A stretch of 11,592 nt of DNA, taken from Actinobacteria bacterium UBA5182 (GTDB lineage: Bacteria; Actinomycetota; UBA4738). The first letter of the stretch is position 1. Every line of letters starts with the position of its first letter. The position numbers were made by a program, and so were the translations under genes. This document shows, one piece after another, positions 1 through 5,732 of the stretch. The DNA lies in NCBI GenBank assembly GCA_002413185.1, contig DHWM01000155.1:1-11592 (forward strand), in the 5' to 3' direction. The notes under the pieces are model-generated. The model did not search any database, was not told the origin of the DNA, and saw nothing but the letters and a program-made list of their open reading frames with translations.

Positions 1-53
1 ATGCAGACTCAGATGACGCCGAAGCAGCGACATGGATTCGAGATGAGAACGCG

Positions 54-443
54 ATGTCCCGTGACGCCGACCTAGTCGATGGCTTCGTGCCGGAAGGCAC
101 CGTCGTGAACGGCGTGCTCGAGCTGCAAAGAATCTTGTCGCAGTGGATCGAGGCGTCGGACCGGCCGACGGTAGGCGAGGTCGGGACGTTCGGCGGGTCC
201 CCGGTGATCACGGTCAGGGTCGGTTGGGACACGTTCGTCCTGAACCGCGACACCAAACGGGCAGCTGTTCGGGCGTTCCTCGACGATGCCGCGAGCGCTG
301 GCGGCGCCGACCACCTTCGCTGGCACGTCACCGTGAATGCCCGGGGCGCCGTCAATCGAGTGACCTACCGATCAGACGAAGAGGCGACTCCAGGCTGGTA
401 CGCATACATCCGGGGGGTCTCAGAACCACGCCACCTGGCATGA
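54..443 (+). CDS. Uncharacterised protein, upstream partner of the next gene; may extend past the left edge
   Basis: I do not recognise this 129-residue protein. The ATG at 54 has no convincing ribosome binding site. The frame is open back to position 3 without a stop, reading acidic residues (ADSDDAEAATWIRDENA) before that ATG, so the true product may be longer and cut by the window edge. The visible part is soluble-looking, with no membrane segment or signal peptide. It has a WDTFVLNRDTKRAA stretch near residues 58-71 and a GWYAYIRG stretch near the C-terminus. Its TGA overlaps the ATG of the following gene as ATGA (440-443), so the two are very likely co-translated and functionally linked. 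Codon use is G/C-rich at third positions, which supports real coding. Function is unknown. Confidence 0.6.
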   Translation: MSRDADLVDGFVPEGTVVNGVLELQRILSQWIEASDRPTVGEVGTFGGSPVITVRVGWDTFVLNRDTKRAAVRAFLDDAASAGGADHLRWHVTVNARGAVNRVTYRSDEEATPGWYAYIRGVSEPRHLA

Positions 444-1396
444 CGAGCGCGTTGTTCCAAGTCGTCCAATTCGTTCACCCAGGGTTCGAGTACCACCGTG
501 CCGAGCACGTCGGTGGAGCGAATGTTCGCTCAGGCGTGATGGGCTGGAAGCCGGGAAACTCGAAGCATGACCGGAAATTCATGCTCGCGCGAGGCTCCGT
601 GCTGGACTGGGAGTCAGGGCGTAACCGCCCCTCGACGAGCATTGCGTTCTGGGGCGAATGGGAAGGACCGTCCGTGTTCTGGAAGCTCGAGCACCCGCCA
701 GGCAAACCGAAGCCCAGCATCATCCACGCGCCATTCCGACCGGCGAAACGCCCCATCGAGCCGATTCAAAACACGGATCCAATGGTCTTTGGGGATGCGT
801 TCATCTACAGCAACTGCCTCCAGCACGCGTACGCGAGCCTCAGGAGTCTCGAACCCGGCTCGATCGTGCTGTTCGGACGCCATTCGCGCGTCGATGGTCA
901 ACGCTCGTTCAGCCTCGATACCTGCCTAGTGATCGAACGAGCTGGGACGTTGGCGCCGAGAGATGCTGCCACCCAGAGCTACGGCGCCGATCTGCTGACC
1001 GACGCGGTTCTCGCTCCGCTCCAGACCGAAGGCGCAGTCGGCACCTTGACGGTCTACTTCGGGAGAGGCCGGTCCGATAACAGCACCGAGCCGTTCAGTT
1101 TCTTCCCGGCCCGCGAGGCGAACGGCTCGCTCCCTCTGTTTGCACGACCGCGTCTTTCTCCCGCCCGCGCACTCGCCGGAGTCATCAGTCCCGACAACAT
1201 GCAAGGGATCAACAACTCATCGGTGAGCGTTTCCAGCCGAGACGAGATATGGGCGGAAGTCGTCAGTCAGGTGACCGAGCAAGGCTGCGGGCTCGGATAC
1301 CACGCCGCACCGCCCCCGTTCCTCGACCGGACCGTCGCCGAGTTGGCAGCACGGGGGGTCCAGACGCCGATGCTCGAAGACGTCCCCACTGCCTAG
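440..1396 (+). CDS. Uncharacterised 318-residue protein with FWGEWE and NTDPxVFGD motifs
   Basis: The chosen ATG at 440 overlaps the stop of the upstream gene. The frame is open further upstream (back to about 143), but that part overlaps the first gene out of frame and is unlikely to be used. The protein is cytoplasmic-looking, with no membrane segment. Visible blocks are VQFVHPGFE (residues 9-17), HDRKF (43-47), AFWGEWEGPS (69-78), NTDPMVFGDAFIYSNCLQ (111-128), LRSLEPGSIVLFG (134-146) and SLDTCLVIE (158-166). From memory, this spacing of HPG-E, FWGEWE, DP-VFGD-F-Y-C-Q, GS-LFG and LDT blocks recurs in a family of uncharacterised bacterial proteins, but I cannot name it or test it here. The polar and aromatic motifs would suit a nucleic-acid or nucleotide-binding fold; that is inference. 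Its position as cargo in a mobile element makes a defence or host-interaction role possible but unproven. Confidence 0.7.
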   Translation: MTSALFQVVQFVHPGFEYHRAEHVGGANVRSGVMGWKPGNSKHDRKFMLARGSVLDWESGRNRPSTSIAFWGEWEGPSVFWKLEHPPGKPKPSIIHAPFRPAKRPIEPIQNTDPMVFGDAFIYSNCLQHAYASLRSLEPGSIVLFGRHSRVDGQRSFSLDTCLVIERAGTLAPRDAATQSYGADLLTDAVLAPLQTEGAVGTLTVYFGRGRSDNSTEPFSFFPAREANGSLPLFARPRLSPARALAGVISPDNMQGINNSSVSVSSRDEIWAEVVSQVTEQGCGLGYHAAPPPFLDRTVAELAARGVQTPMLEDVPTA

Positions 1397-1421
1397 GGCC
1401 GTACGCCGGCTGCCTGAGCCG

Positions 1422-1459
1422 CCGACACGTCGCCGACACCGCTGACCAGCCACCGACAC
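1422..1459 (+). repeat. Three copies of CCGACAC
   Basis: The 7-mer CCGACAC occurs at 1422-1428, 1433-1439 and 1453-1459, with start-to-start distances of 11 and 20 bp, close to one and two helical turns. It follows the stop of the 318-residue gene. In DNA this GC-rich it may be chance. A protein binding array is possible but weakly supported. Confidence 0.3.
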
Positions 1460-1627
1460 GGCGCAGCGTGATGGCGCAGAATCACGCGGACGGCGAACGG
1501 TGATTTGTAAAACGTTCGTGGATGGCTGTGATTTTTCGGCTCCCGAATGAGCCTCTCTGTAGTAGAGGGCGACTCGCAGTGATCTCTCGATTCGGAAAAG
1601 TGGGCTGTAAGTTTTGAAGCCCCCAAT

Positions 1628-1708
1628 GTGCATTCCTCTATAGGGGCCAATGTTCGGTTGGCCACCCTCGAAGTGCATTCCTCTATGGAGGGCTTGTTCG
1701 GTAGAGCC
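1628..1708 (+). repeat. Two direct copies of a 36-bp motif, 45-bp period
   Basis: Copy 1 is 1628-1663 and copy 2 is 1673-1708. Both start with the identical 14-mer GTGCATTCCTCTAT, continue with a G-rich segment, share TGTTCGGT (1651-1658 and 1695-1702) and end in GCC. The start-to-start distance of 45 bp is about four helical turns, which suits cooperative binding on one DNA face. Each copy has a CCTC...GGGG or CCTC...GAGG near-palindrome. Copy 1 also has a perfect 6-bp inverted repeat GGCCAA-N7-TTGGCC (1645-1663). Candidates are operators or iterons for the recombination module about 60 bp downstream. A CRISPR array is excluded, since there are only two imperfect copies with a 9-bp gap. Confidence 0.65.
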
Positions 1709-1768
1709 GTCCAGCAAGACATATCTGTTGTGCGAGGCCAAGTGCTCCTCTGCCGGCCCCGAAGGTGA

Positions 1769-2002
1769 TTGGCGAAGAAGAAGAAGTCGAATGAGGTGAG
1801 GTTGTTGCCGCCGCGGCGGGTGCCGCTGAGCGCCGAGCAGCACGCTCAGGCGATCGACCTGTTGGCGGAGCTGTTGCTGGACGCGGCGGCCAAGCGCCGG
1901 GGCGTCCGTTCGGGCGGCGTTATCGACGGCGCTTTGGAGAGCGTTTCTGCCAGCGTCGTTCCGTTCCCGGAGAAGCGGCGCAAAGGGCGTGAGGCGGCGT
2001 GA
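1769..2002 (+). CDS. Small basic protein leading the recombination module
   Basis: This encodes a 77-residue protein with a lysine cluster at residues 3-6, a predicted helix rich in Leu/Ala (about 22-42, with LLAELLLDAAAKRRG) and a basic C-terminus (EKRRKGREAA). The start is TTG at 1769. The preceding GAAGGTGA (1761-1768) abuts it and can pair with the anti-SD sequence, which supports this start over none, though the spacing is unusually short. The stop overlaps the GTG of the next gene as GTGA (1999-2002), so translation is coupled. Small proteins of this kind sit ahead of serine recombinase modules in actinobacteria as far as I recall; the role is unknown. A DNA-binding accessory or recombination directionality factor is conceivable but is only inference. 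Confidence 0.6.
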   Translation: MAKKKKSNEVRLLPPRRVPLSAEQHAQAIDLLAELLLDAAAKRRGVRSGGVIDGALESVSASVVPFPEKRRKGREAA

Positions 2003-3330
2003 TCCCGCGCGATCGGGAAGTCCGACATAGAAGGGGCGAACGTGAATTCAATTCCATGCAGGGGCGTGCTCGGCGCGTGGGCGCCGAGCAGGTGTTCGAG
2101 CTGGCGCGGCATCTGACCGAGCGCGACCGGGAGGTCGCGCTCTGCCTCTACGCCCAACAGGTGCTGACGACCGAGCAGCTGACCCTGCTCTTCTTCTCCT
2201 CGAAGCGCCGGGGGCAGGATCGGCTGCTGTTCCTCTATCGCCAGCGCGTGGTCGATCGCTTCTATCCAGCGTCCCGCTTCGGCTCGGGTAAGCCGCCAGC
2301 GCACTGGCTGCTCGACGAAGCCGGTGCGATCCTCGTGGCTGCGAGCCTCGATCGCGACCGCCGCCAGCTCGGCTGGCAGCGGCGCGCGGACTGGGCTTCG
2401 CATCCCCAGCTTGCGCACCGGCTGGAGGTGAATCGCTTTGTCACCGATCTCGTCGGGGCGACGTTGCCCGACCCGGCGCTCGGGGTGAGCGCCTGGTACG
2501 GGCCGCGACAGGCGGCGGCCCGTATGGGCGAGAAGATGCGCGGCACCCTCCGACCCGACAGTGAGCTGCTCCTCGTCACGCGGGCAGGGGCGGTGGATCT
2601 GCTGCTGGAGTGGGACAGAGGGACCGAGACGCAGGAGCGGCTGTGGGAGAAGCTGCGCCGCTACCGCACCGCCGAGCACAAGATCGACTACGACGAGCGC
2701 GGGCCGCGCAGCGTCCTCTTCGTCGTCCCCGGCGCCCGGCGCCTGCGCACGCTGCGCGACGCCTACGCCGAGGTCAACCGCGAGGGCGCATGGCCGATCC
2801 TCGCGACCACCGCAGCCGAACTGTGCCGCGCAGGACCGCTCGCACCGGTGTGGCAACGGCTCGACCACGACGAGCCGCCGTGCGCGCTCAACGCTCTGCC
2901 CGTTCGCCACGACCTCGATGACCTCGATCCCCGCCTCGCGCTCGGGCGTCGCTGGCGGTACGACCGGTCCGACTTCTGGGAGCAACTCTCCCCGCTCGCG
3001 TGTCCACTCGAAGCGGACGCATCCCGGACCGCCGCCGCGAGCGAGACGAGCGAACCGGGTGACCCGCCTGCGCATGACGCGACGGCCGTCGAGCAGCCGG
3101 CGATGAGCGCCGATGCCGGCGACGCCGAGGTGCAATGTCCCGAGGCCGGGGAGGGTCTGGTGGCGAGGCTGCGGCGGCTCGAGGAAGAACTCCAAGCGGA
3201 CATCGCGGCCGCCCGTGCCGCCCGCCGCGCGGGCCGGCCGGCGGCGGACTTGCGTCTGTCCGGGATCGATGGCTTCATGGACGACCACGACGAAGACGAC
3301 GACCTCAACGAGGAGGGGTCATGGCGATAA
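1999..3330 (+). CDS. Replication-relaxation (Replic_Relax-like) family protein
   Basis: The 443-residue protein starts at GTG 1999, overlapping the previous stop; an in-frame ATG at 2056 is an alternative. Residues 40-95 look like a winged helix (LTERDREVALCLYAQQVLTTEQLTLLFF read in two parts, then RLLFLYRQRVVDRFYP), typical of the N-terminus of the replication-relaxation family found on actinobacterial plasmids and integrative elements. The middle carries RPD (185-187) followed by LLLEWDRGTE (201-210), which resembles the Asp...Glu-x-Asp core of a PD-(D/E)xK nuclease-like fold. The C-terminal third is low complexity, with a charged helix and an acidic tail (DDHDEDDDLNEE). It probably binds DNA and takes part in replication or mobilisation of the element; the precise activity is unknown. 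The last 10 bp overlap the recombinase start, so expression is coupled. Confidence 0.7.
   Translation: MIPRDREVRHRRGEREFNSMQGRARRVGAEQVFELARHLTERDREVALCLYAQQVLTTEQLTLLFFSSKRRGQDRLLFLYRQRVVDRFYPASRFGSGKPPAHWLLDEAGAILVAASLDRDRRQLGWQRRADWASHPQLAHRLEVNRFVTDLVGATLPDPALGVSAWYGPRQAAARMGEKMRGTLRPDSELLLVTRAGAVDLLLEWDRGTETQERLWEKLRRYRTAEHKIDYDERGPRSVLFVVPGARRLRTLRDAYAEVNREGAWPILATTAAELCRAGPLAPVWQRLDHDEPPCALNALPVRHDLDDLDPRLALGRRWRYDRSDFWEQLSPLACPLEADASRTAAASETSEPGDPPAHDATAVEQPAMSADAGDAEVQCPEAGEGLVARLRRLEEELQADIAAARAARRAGRPAADLRLSGIDGFMDDHDEDDDLNEEGSWR
3311..3318 (+). promoter_or_regulatory. Strong ribosome binding site of the recombinase
   Basis: AGGAGGGG lies 2 bases before the ATG at 3321, inside the end of the preceding gene. 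With the conserved YTRIS motif following directly, it fixes ATG 3321 as the start rather than the longer open frame that begins near 3135. Confidence 0.7.
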
Positions 3331-4859
3331 CAAGGGTCTGCATCTACACGCGCATCTCGACCGACGAGGAAAACCAGCCCACTTCGCTGCACTCACAACG
3401 CGAACGCTTGGAGGCGTTCTGCAAGGTGCAGGAGGGGTGGCGGATCGTCGCCCACAAGCAGGACCAAGCGACAGGCACGAAGCTCGACCGGCCCGGCCTG
3501 CAAGCAGCGCTCGACCTCGCCCGCTCCGGGTCGATCGACCTGTTGCTCGTCTACCGCGTCGACCGGCTCTCACGGAAGGTGCGCCAGCTCGCGCAACTGA
3601 CCGAAGAACTCGACACGCTCGACGTCGTGCTCAAGTCGGCAACCGAGCCGTTCGACACCGGCGCCGCCGCCGGGCGGATGATGCTGCAGATGCTGGCCGT
3701 GTTCGCCGAGTTCGAGCACGCCACCATCGTCGACCGCATCTCTGCCGGGATCGAGCGGCGCGCGAAGGAGGGACGCTGGTTCGGGGGGCGCCCACCGTTC
3801 GGCTACACCTTCTCCAGCGAAGACCGCGTGCTTGTTCCCGACCCGGTGAAGGCGCCGGTCGTGCAGCGCGTGTTCGACCTCTATGCGCGCAAGCATCTGG
3901 GTACGCGCACGATCGCGCAGCAGCTCCGTGACGAAGGCGCACCCGCACCCGCAGCGGGTTGGGGACACCCGGCGGTCCACTGGATCATCAACAACCCCAC
4001 CTATGTCGGGAAGATCCGCTGGCGCGACCGCGTCTTCGACGGCGTCCACGAACCACTCATCGACGAATTCACCTTCGCCAAGGCGCAGGCGATCATGCGC
4101 GAACGCGGCGAGCACGCCAAGCGGCGCGGCAACGCATCCGACTTCCTCCTCTCCGGCCTGCTCCGCTGCGGTCGTTGCGGCAAGGCCTACATCGGCATGT
4201 CAGCGAACGGAAACGGCGGCCGCTACCACTACTACGCCTGCACCGGCCGCCAGAAGTACGGGCCGAAAGCGTGCGACGGCGAACGCCTCCCGCGCGACAA
4301 GGTCGACCACGCAGTCCTTCGGCAACTGATCAGCGTCTACCGCGACGAAACCCTCACCGGCGACGCGCTCGCGAAAGCGAGCGCCGAAGCCGAGAAGCGT
4401 CGACCGGAGTTCGAGCAGCAGCTCGCCTCGATCGGCGCCGAGATCACCCGCGACGAACAGTCGCTGGAGCGCTACTACGAGGCCTTCGAACAAGGCAAGC
4501 TCTCACCCGAACGCTGCGAAACCCGGCTCGAACGGCTCCAGGCCCGGCTCGACGACCTCCACGCCCAAGAGGCCGAACTCTCCCTGGCCGCGCCCGACGC
4601 GGGCACACACGCGGCCACGCCCGCTGATCTCGCCGAAGTCGCCGACCTCCTCGAAGACGTCCTCGCCGAAGCCAACCCACAGAAGACAAAGCCGCTCTTG
4701 CGCCTCTTGATCGACGAGCTGCGCGTCAACAGCCGCGCCGAGATTCTCCCAACCTACCGACTCATCACACCCGCGGTTTGCGCAATGTCCGAAAAAGTGG
4801 AGGTGGCGGGAATCGAACCCGCGTCCCTGGACGACCATCTGGGTCTTCTACGGGCGTAG
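3321..4859 (+). CDS. Large serine recombinase (site-specific integrase)
   Basis: The 512-residue protein catalyses cut-and-rejoin recombination between attachment sites through a phosphoserine-DNA intermediate. The resolvase domain is residues 1-150: catalytic Ser13 in YTRIS, the VYRVDRLSR motif (77-85) with its conserved arginines, and EFEHATIVDRI (130-140). The recombinase DNA-binding domain follows (about 155-270, including PFGYTF and the INNPTYVGKIRW block). A zinc ribbon has Cys283, Cys286, Cys307 and Cys318. A long coiled coil spans about 345-425. The length is normal for large serine integrases. The last 20 residues or so (VEVAGIEPAS...GLLRA) are translated from antisense tmRNA sequence, so they reflect the integration site rather than a protein domain. 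The gene overlaps the stop of the upstream gene by 10 bp. The recombinase is complete and looks functional. Confidence 0.93.
   Translation: MAITRVCIYTRISTDEENQPTSLHSQRERLEAFCKVQEGWRIVAHKQDQATGTKLDRPGLQAALDLARSGSIDLLLVYRVDRLSRKVRQLAQLTEELDTLDVVLKSATEPFDTGAAAGRMMLQMLAVFAEFEHATIVDRISAGIERRAKEGRWFGGRPPFGYTFSSEDRVLVPDPVKAPVVQRVFDLYARKHLGTRTIAQQLRDEGAPAPAAGWGHPAVHWIINNPTYVGKIRWRDRVFDGVHEPLIDEFTFAKAQAIMRERGEHAKRRGNASDFLLSGLLRCGRCGKAYIGMSANGNGGRYHYYACTGRQKYGPKACDGERLPRDKVDHAVLRQLISVYRDETLTGDALAKASAEAEKRRPEFEQQLASIGAEITRDEQSLERYYEAFEQGKLSPERCETRLERLQARLDDLHAQEAELSLAAPDAGTHAATPADLAEVADLLEDVLAEANPQKTKPLLRLLIDELRVNSRAEILPTYRLITPAVCAMSEKVEVAGIEPASLDDHLGLLRA
4798..4859. other. Integration junction shared by ssrA 3' end and recombinase tail
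   Basis: These 62 bp encode the tmRNA 3' end (T arm, acceptor strand) on the minus strand and the recombinase C-terminus on the plus strand. The attachment core must lie here or directly beside it, since left of it everything is element-like and right of it the tmRNA body is host. The exact crossover dinucleotide cannot be read without the empty site or the opposite junction. Confidence 0.6.
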
Positions 4860-5026
4860 CCAGCGGTGGTGTCTCACCTCGAGGCTTCCGCCGGCGGAGG
4901 ACCTCGAGGCCAGCCTGTCGAAGATGTCCGGCGGTGGCAGACAGGCGAAGCCACCGTCGTGAGCCTGCTCACGACGCCCCTCCACGGACACAGGCCGATC
5001 CGTGGGGGACGGCCACCTAAGGTTAG

Positions 5027-5056
5027 TTAGGCGGCGAGCGCCATTTCAGTGTTGGC
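5027..5056 (-). other. tmRNA tag-peptide reading frame (ANTEMALAA)
   Basis: From the proposed resume codon GCC (5056-5054) the frame reads ANTEMALAA then TAA. The AL-A-A ending is the typical degron recognised by ClpXP and related proteases. The stop at 5027-5029 is followed by a second TAA in another frame at 5023-5025. The end of the tag is secure. The resume codon is an inference from the Ala codon and the A-rich bases before it; the same frame is open upstream (KRTN), so the tag could be a few residues longer. Confidence 0.75.
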
Positions 5057-5177
5057 GTTTGTTCGTTTCCGGCTTTTAACGAGGCATCCGGAACCTCGGC
5101 CCGCTTCCCCCAGGTGGTTCCCACCCAGGTCGAAGCCATTTCACCCCCGTATGCAGTTTTCAGCCTTGCACCATCCG

Positions 5178-5183
5178 AGTATA
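5178..5183 (-). promoter_or_regulatory. Candidate -10 box of ssrA (TATACT)
   Basis: TATACT on the minus strand lies between the smpB stop and the tmRNA 5' end, about 30 bases before the mature end. That leaves a short leader to be removed by RNase P. No good -35 match is seen at the expected distance, so this is a moderate call. Confidence 0.45.
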
Positions 5184-5216
5184 CGAACGTCCGGGCCGCC
5201 CTTCGCGAGCGGAGCG

Positions 5217-5729
5217 TCACCGTTCCCGGCCACGCTGCCTGGCACCGAAGGCCCGCTCCATCTCCCGGCGATGCTCCCGCTCGGCGATGGCGTCGCGCTT
5301 CTCGAACTGGCGCTTGCCCCGCCCCAGCCCGAGCTCCATCTTCGCGATCCCCCTGGTGAAGTAGATCTTCATCGGGACGAGGGTGAGCCCGCGCTCGGCG
5401 GTCTTGCCGATGAGCCGGCGGATCTGCTCTCGGTGCAGCAGCAGCTTGCGGGGCCGTTTCGCCTCGTACCGTCGCGTGTCGGCCATCTCGTACGGTGGGA
5501 TGTGGAGGTTCTCCACCCACACCGCCGAGCCGGTCGAGTCCACCCGCGCGTACGCGTCCGACAGGGTGGCTCTGCCCGCCCGGAGCGACTTCACCTCCGG
5601 GCCGGTCAGCACCATGCCGGCTTCGAACGTCTCCTCGATGGCGAAGTCGTGACGGGCACGCCGGTTGGTGGCGACGGTTCGATCCCCCGCCATCCCTTCC
5701 GCGTCGCCGGCCCCATGCCGGCCGGCCAT
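5217..5729 (-). CDS. smpB: SsrA-binding protein SmpB
   Basis: SmpB binds the tRNA-like part of tmRNA and mimics the anticodon arm in the ribosomal A site during trans-translation. The 170-residue product has the family hallmarks: NRRARHDFAIEETFEAG (22-38), GPEVKSLRAG (43-52), RRYEAKRPRKLLLH (86-99), the KIYF and GLGRGKRQFEKRD region (121-146), and a basic tail expected to enter the mRNA channel. The start at 5729 has GAGG eight bases upstream, inside the ftsX end. Starting instead at Met13 (5693) would give 158 residues, closer to the usual length, but that ATG has a poorly spaced binding site. It begins 3 bp after ftsX, so it is cotranscribed with ftsEX, and its RNA partner ssrA follows directly. 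Confidence 0.95.
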   Translation of the reverse strand: MAGRHGAGDAEGMAGDRTVATNRRARHDFAIEETFEAGMVLTGPEVKSLRAGRATLSDAYARVDSTGSAVWVENLHIPPYEMADTRRYEAKRPRKLLLHREQIRRLIGKTAERGLTLVPMKIYFTRGIAKMELGLGRGKRQFEKRDAIAEREHRREMERAFGARQRGRER

Positions 5730-5732
5730 CCC

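Larger units (their letters stand above)
1397..1768. other. 372-bp gene-free region with repeats and small palindromes
   Basis: No credible gene is seen here on either strand. The stretch is less GC-rich than its flanks. It contains a weak hairpin just after the preceding gene (CGGCT/AGCCG, 1407-1421, no T-tract), three CCGACAC words (1422-1459), an inverted repeat CCTCT-N7-AGAGG (1552-1568), GGGCT-N11-AGCCC (1602-1622), and the duplicated 36-bp motif (1628-1708). It lies immediately before the three-gene recombination module. It most plausibly holds that module's promoter and operator sites, or replication/transfer sites of the element. No promoter hexamers stand out clearly. Confidence 0.6.
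1..4859. mobile_element. Right end of an integrated element inserted at the 3' end of ssrA
   Basis: The stretch holds only accessory genes: two unknowns, a small basic protein, a replication-relaxation-like protein and a large serine recombinase. It stops exactly where the host tmRNA gene begins. The recombinase lies at the border and its reading frame crosses into antisense ssrA, which is the usual layout of an element that integrated at the 3' end of an RNA gene. The inner border lies somewhere within 4798-4859, because that sequence serves both as tmRNA 3' end and as recombinase tail. I found no second copy of the tmRNA 3' sequence between 1 and 4700, so the far end lies outside the window. 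Whether the leftmost two genes belong to the same element is inferred from continuity only. No conjugation or capsid genes are visible, so ICE, IME and prophage cannot be told apart. Confidence 0.7.
4798..5148 (-). ncRNA. ssrA: Transfer-messenger RNA (tmRNA, one-piece)
   Basis: This is 351 nt of tmRNA, which rescues stalled ribosomes together with SmpB. Read on the minus strand, the 5' end GGGGGUGAAAUGGCUUCGAC has the conserved tmRNA start. Its first seven bases pair with CACCUCC at the 3' end (one G-U pair), followed by discriminator A at 4798. The T arm is GCGGGUUCGAUUCCCGC. A tag reading frame ends in ALAA and two stops (UAACUAA). Internal helices include a perfect 9-bp hairpin CGTCGTGAG-N4-CTCACGACG (4955-4976) and CUCGAGG/CCUCGAG, consistent with pseudoknots. 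CCA is not encoded; the DNA continues CTTTTT. The gene lies 68 bp after smpB on the same strand and is the insertion target of the element. Confidence 0.95.

Noticed and set aside
1628..1708. Possible CRISPR array
   Set aside because: There are only two imperfect copies, a 9-bp gap instead of a spacer, and no cas genes.
1393..1722. A 109-codon minus-strand frame across the gene-free region with a repeated IEECT
   Set aside because: The repeated peptide is just the translation of the duplicated DNA motif. There is no binding site, no family resemblance, and it runs into the end of the 318-residue gene.
1846..3288. A 480-codon open frame on the minus strand
   Set aside because: It lies wholly antisense to the Replic_Relax-like gene, is rich in Arg/Pro/Gly and has no recognisable motifs. 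Long antisense frames are expected in DNA with this third-position GC bias.
3135..3320. A 62-residue N-terminal extension of the recombinase
   Set aside because: It overlaps the preceding gene out of frame and is Arg/Gly-rich. The strong binding site at 3311-3318 and the YTRIS motif at residues 9-13 fix the start at 3321.
4840..4859. GLLRA tail as a conserved recombinase domain
   Set aside because: These residues come from antisense tmRNA and reappear in unrelated proteins next to RNA genes, so they carry no domain information.
5023..5520. Minus-strand frame through the tmRNA giving a tag AGNEQTPTLKWRSPPN
   Set aside because: It lacks the AL-A-A ending. The neighbouring frame ends ALAA with a stop, as tmRNA tags do.
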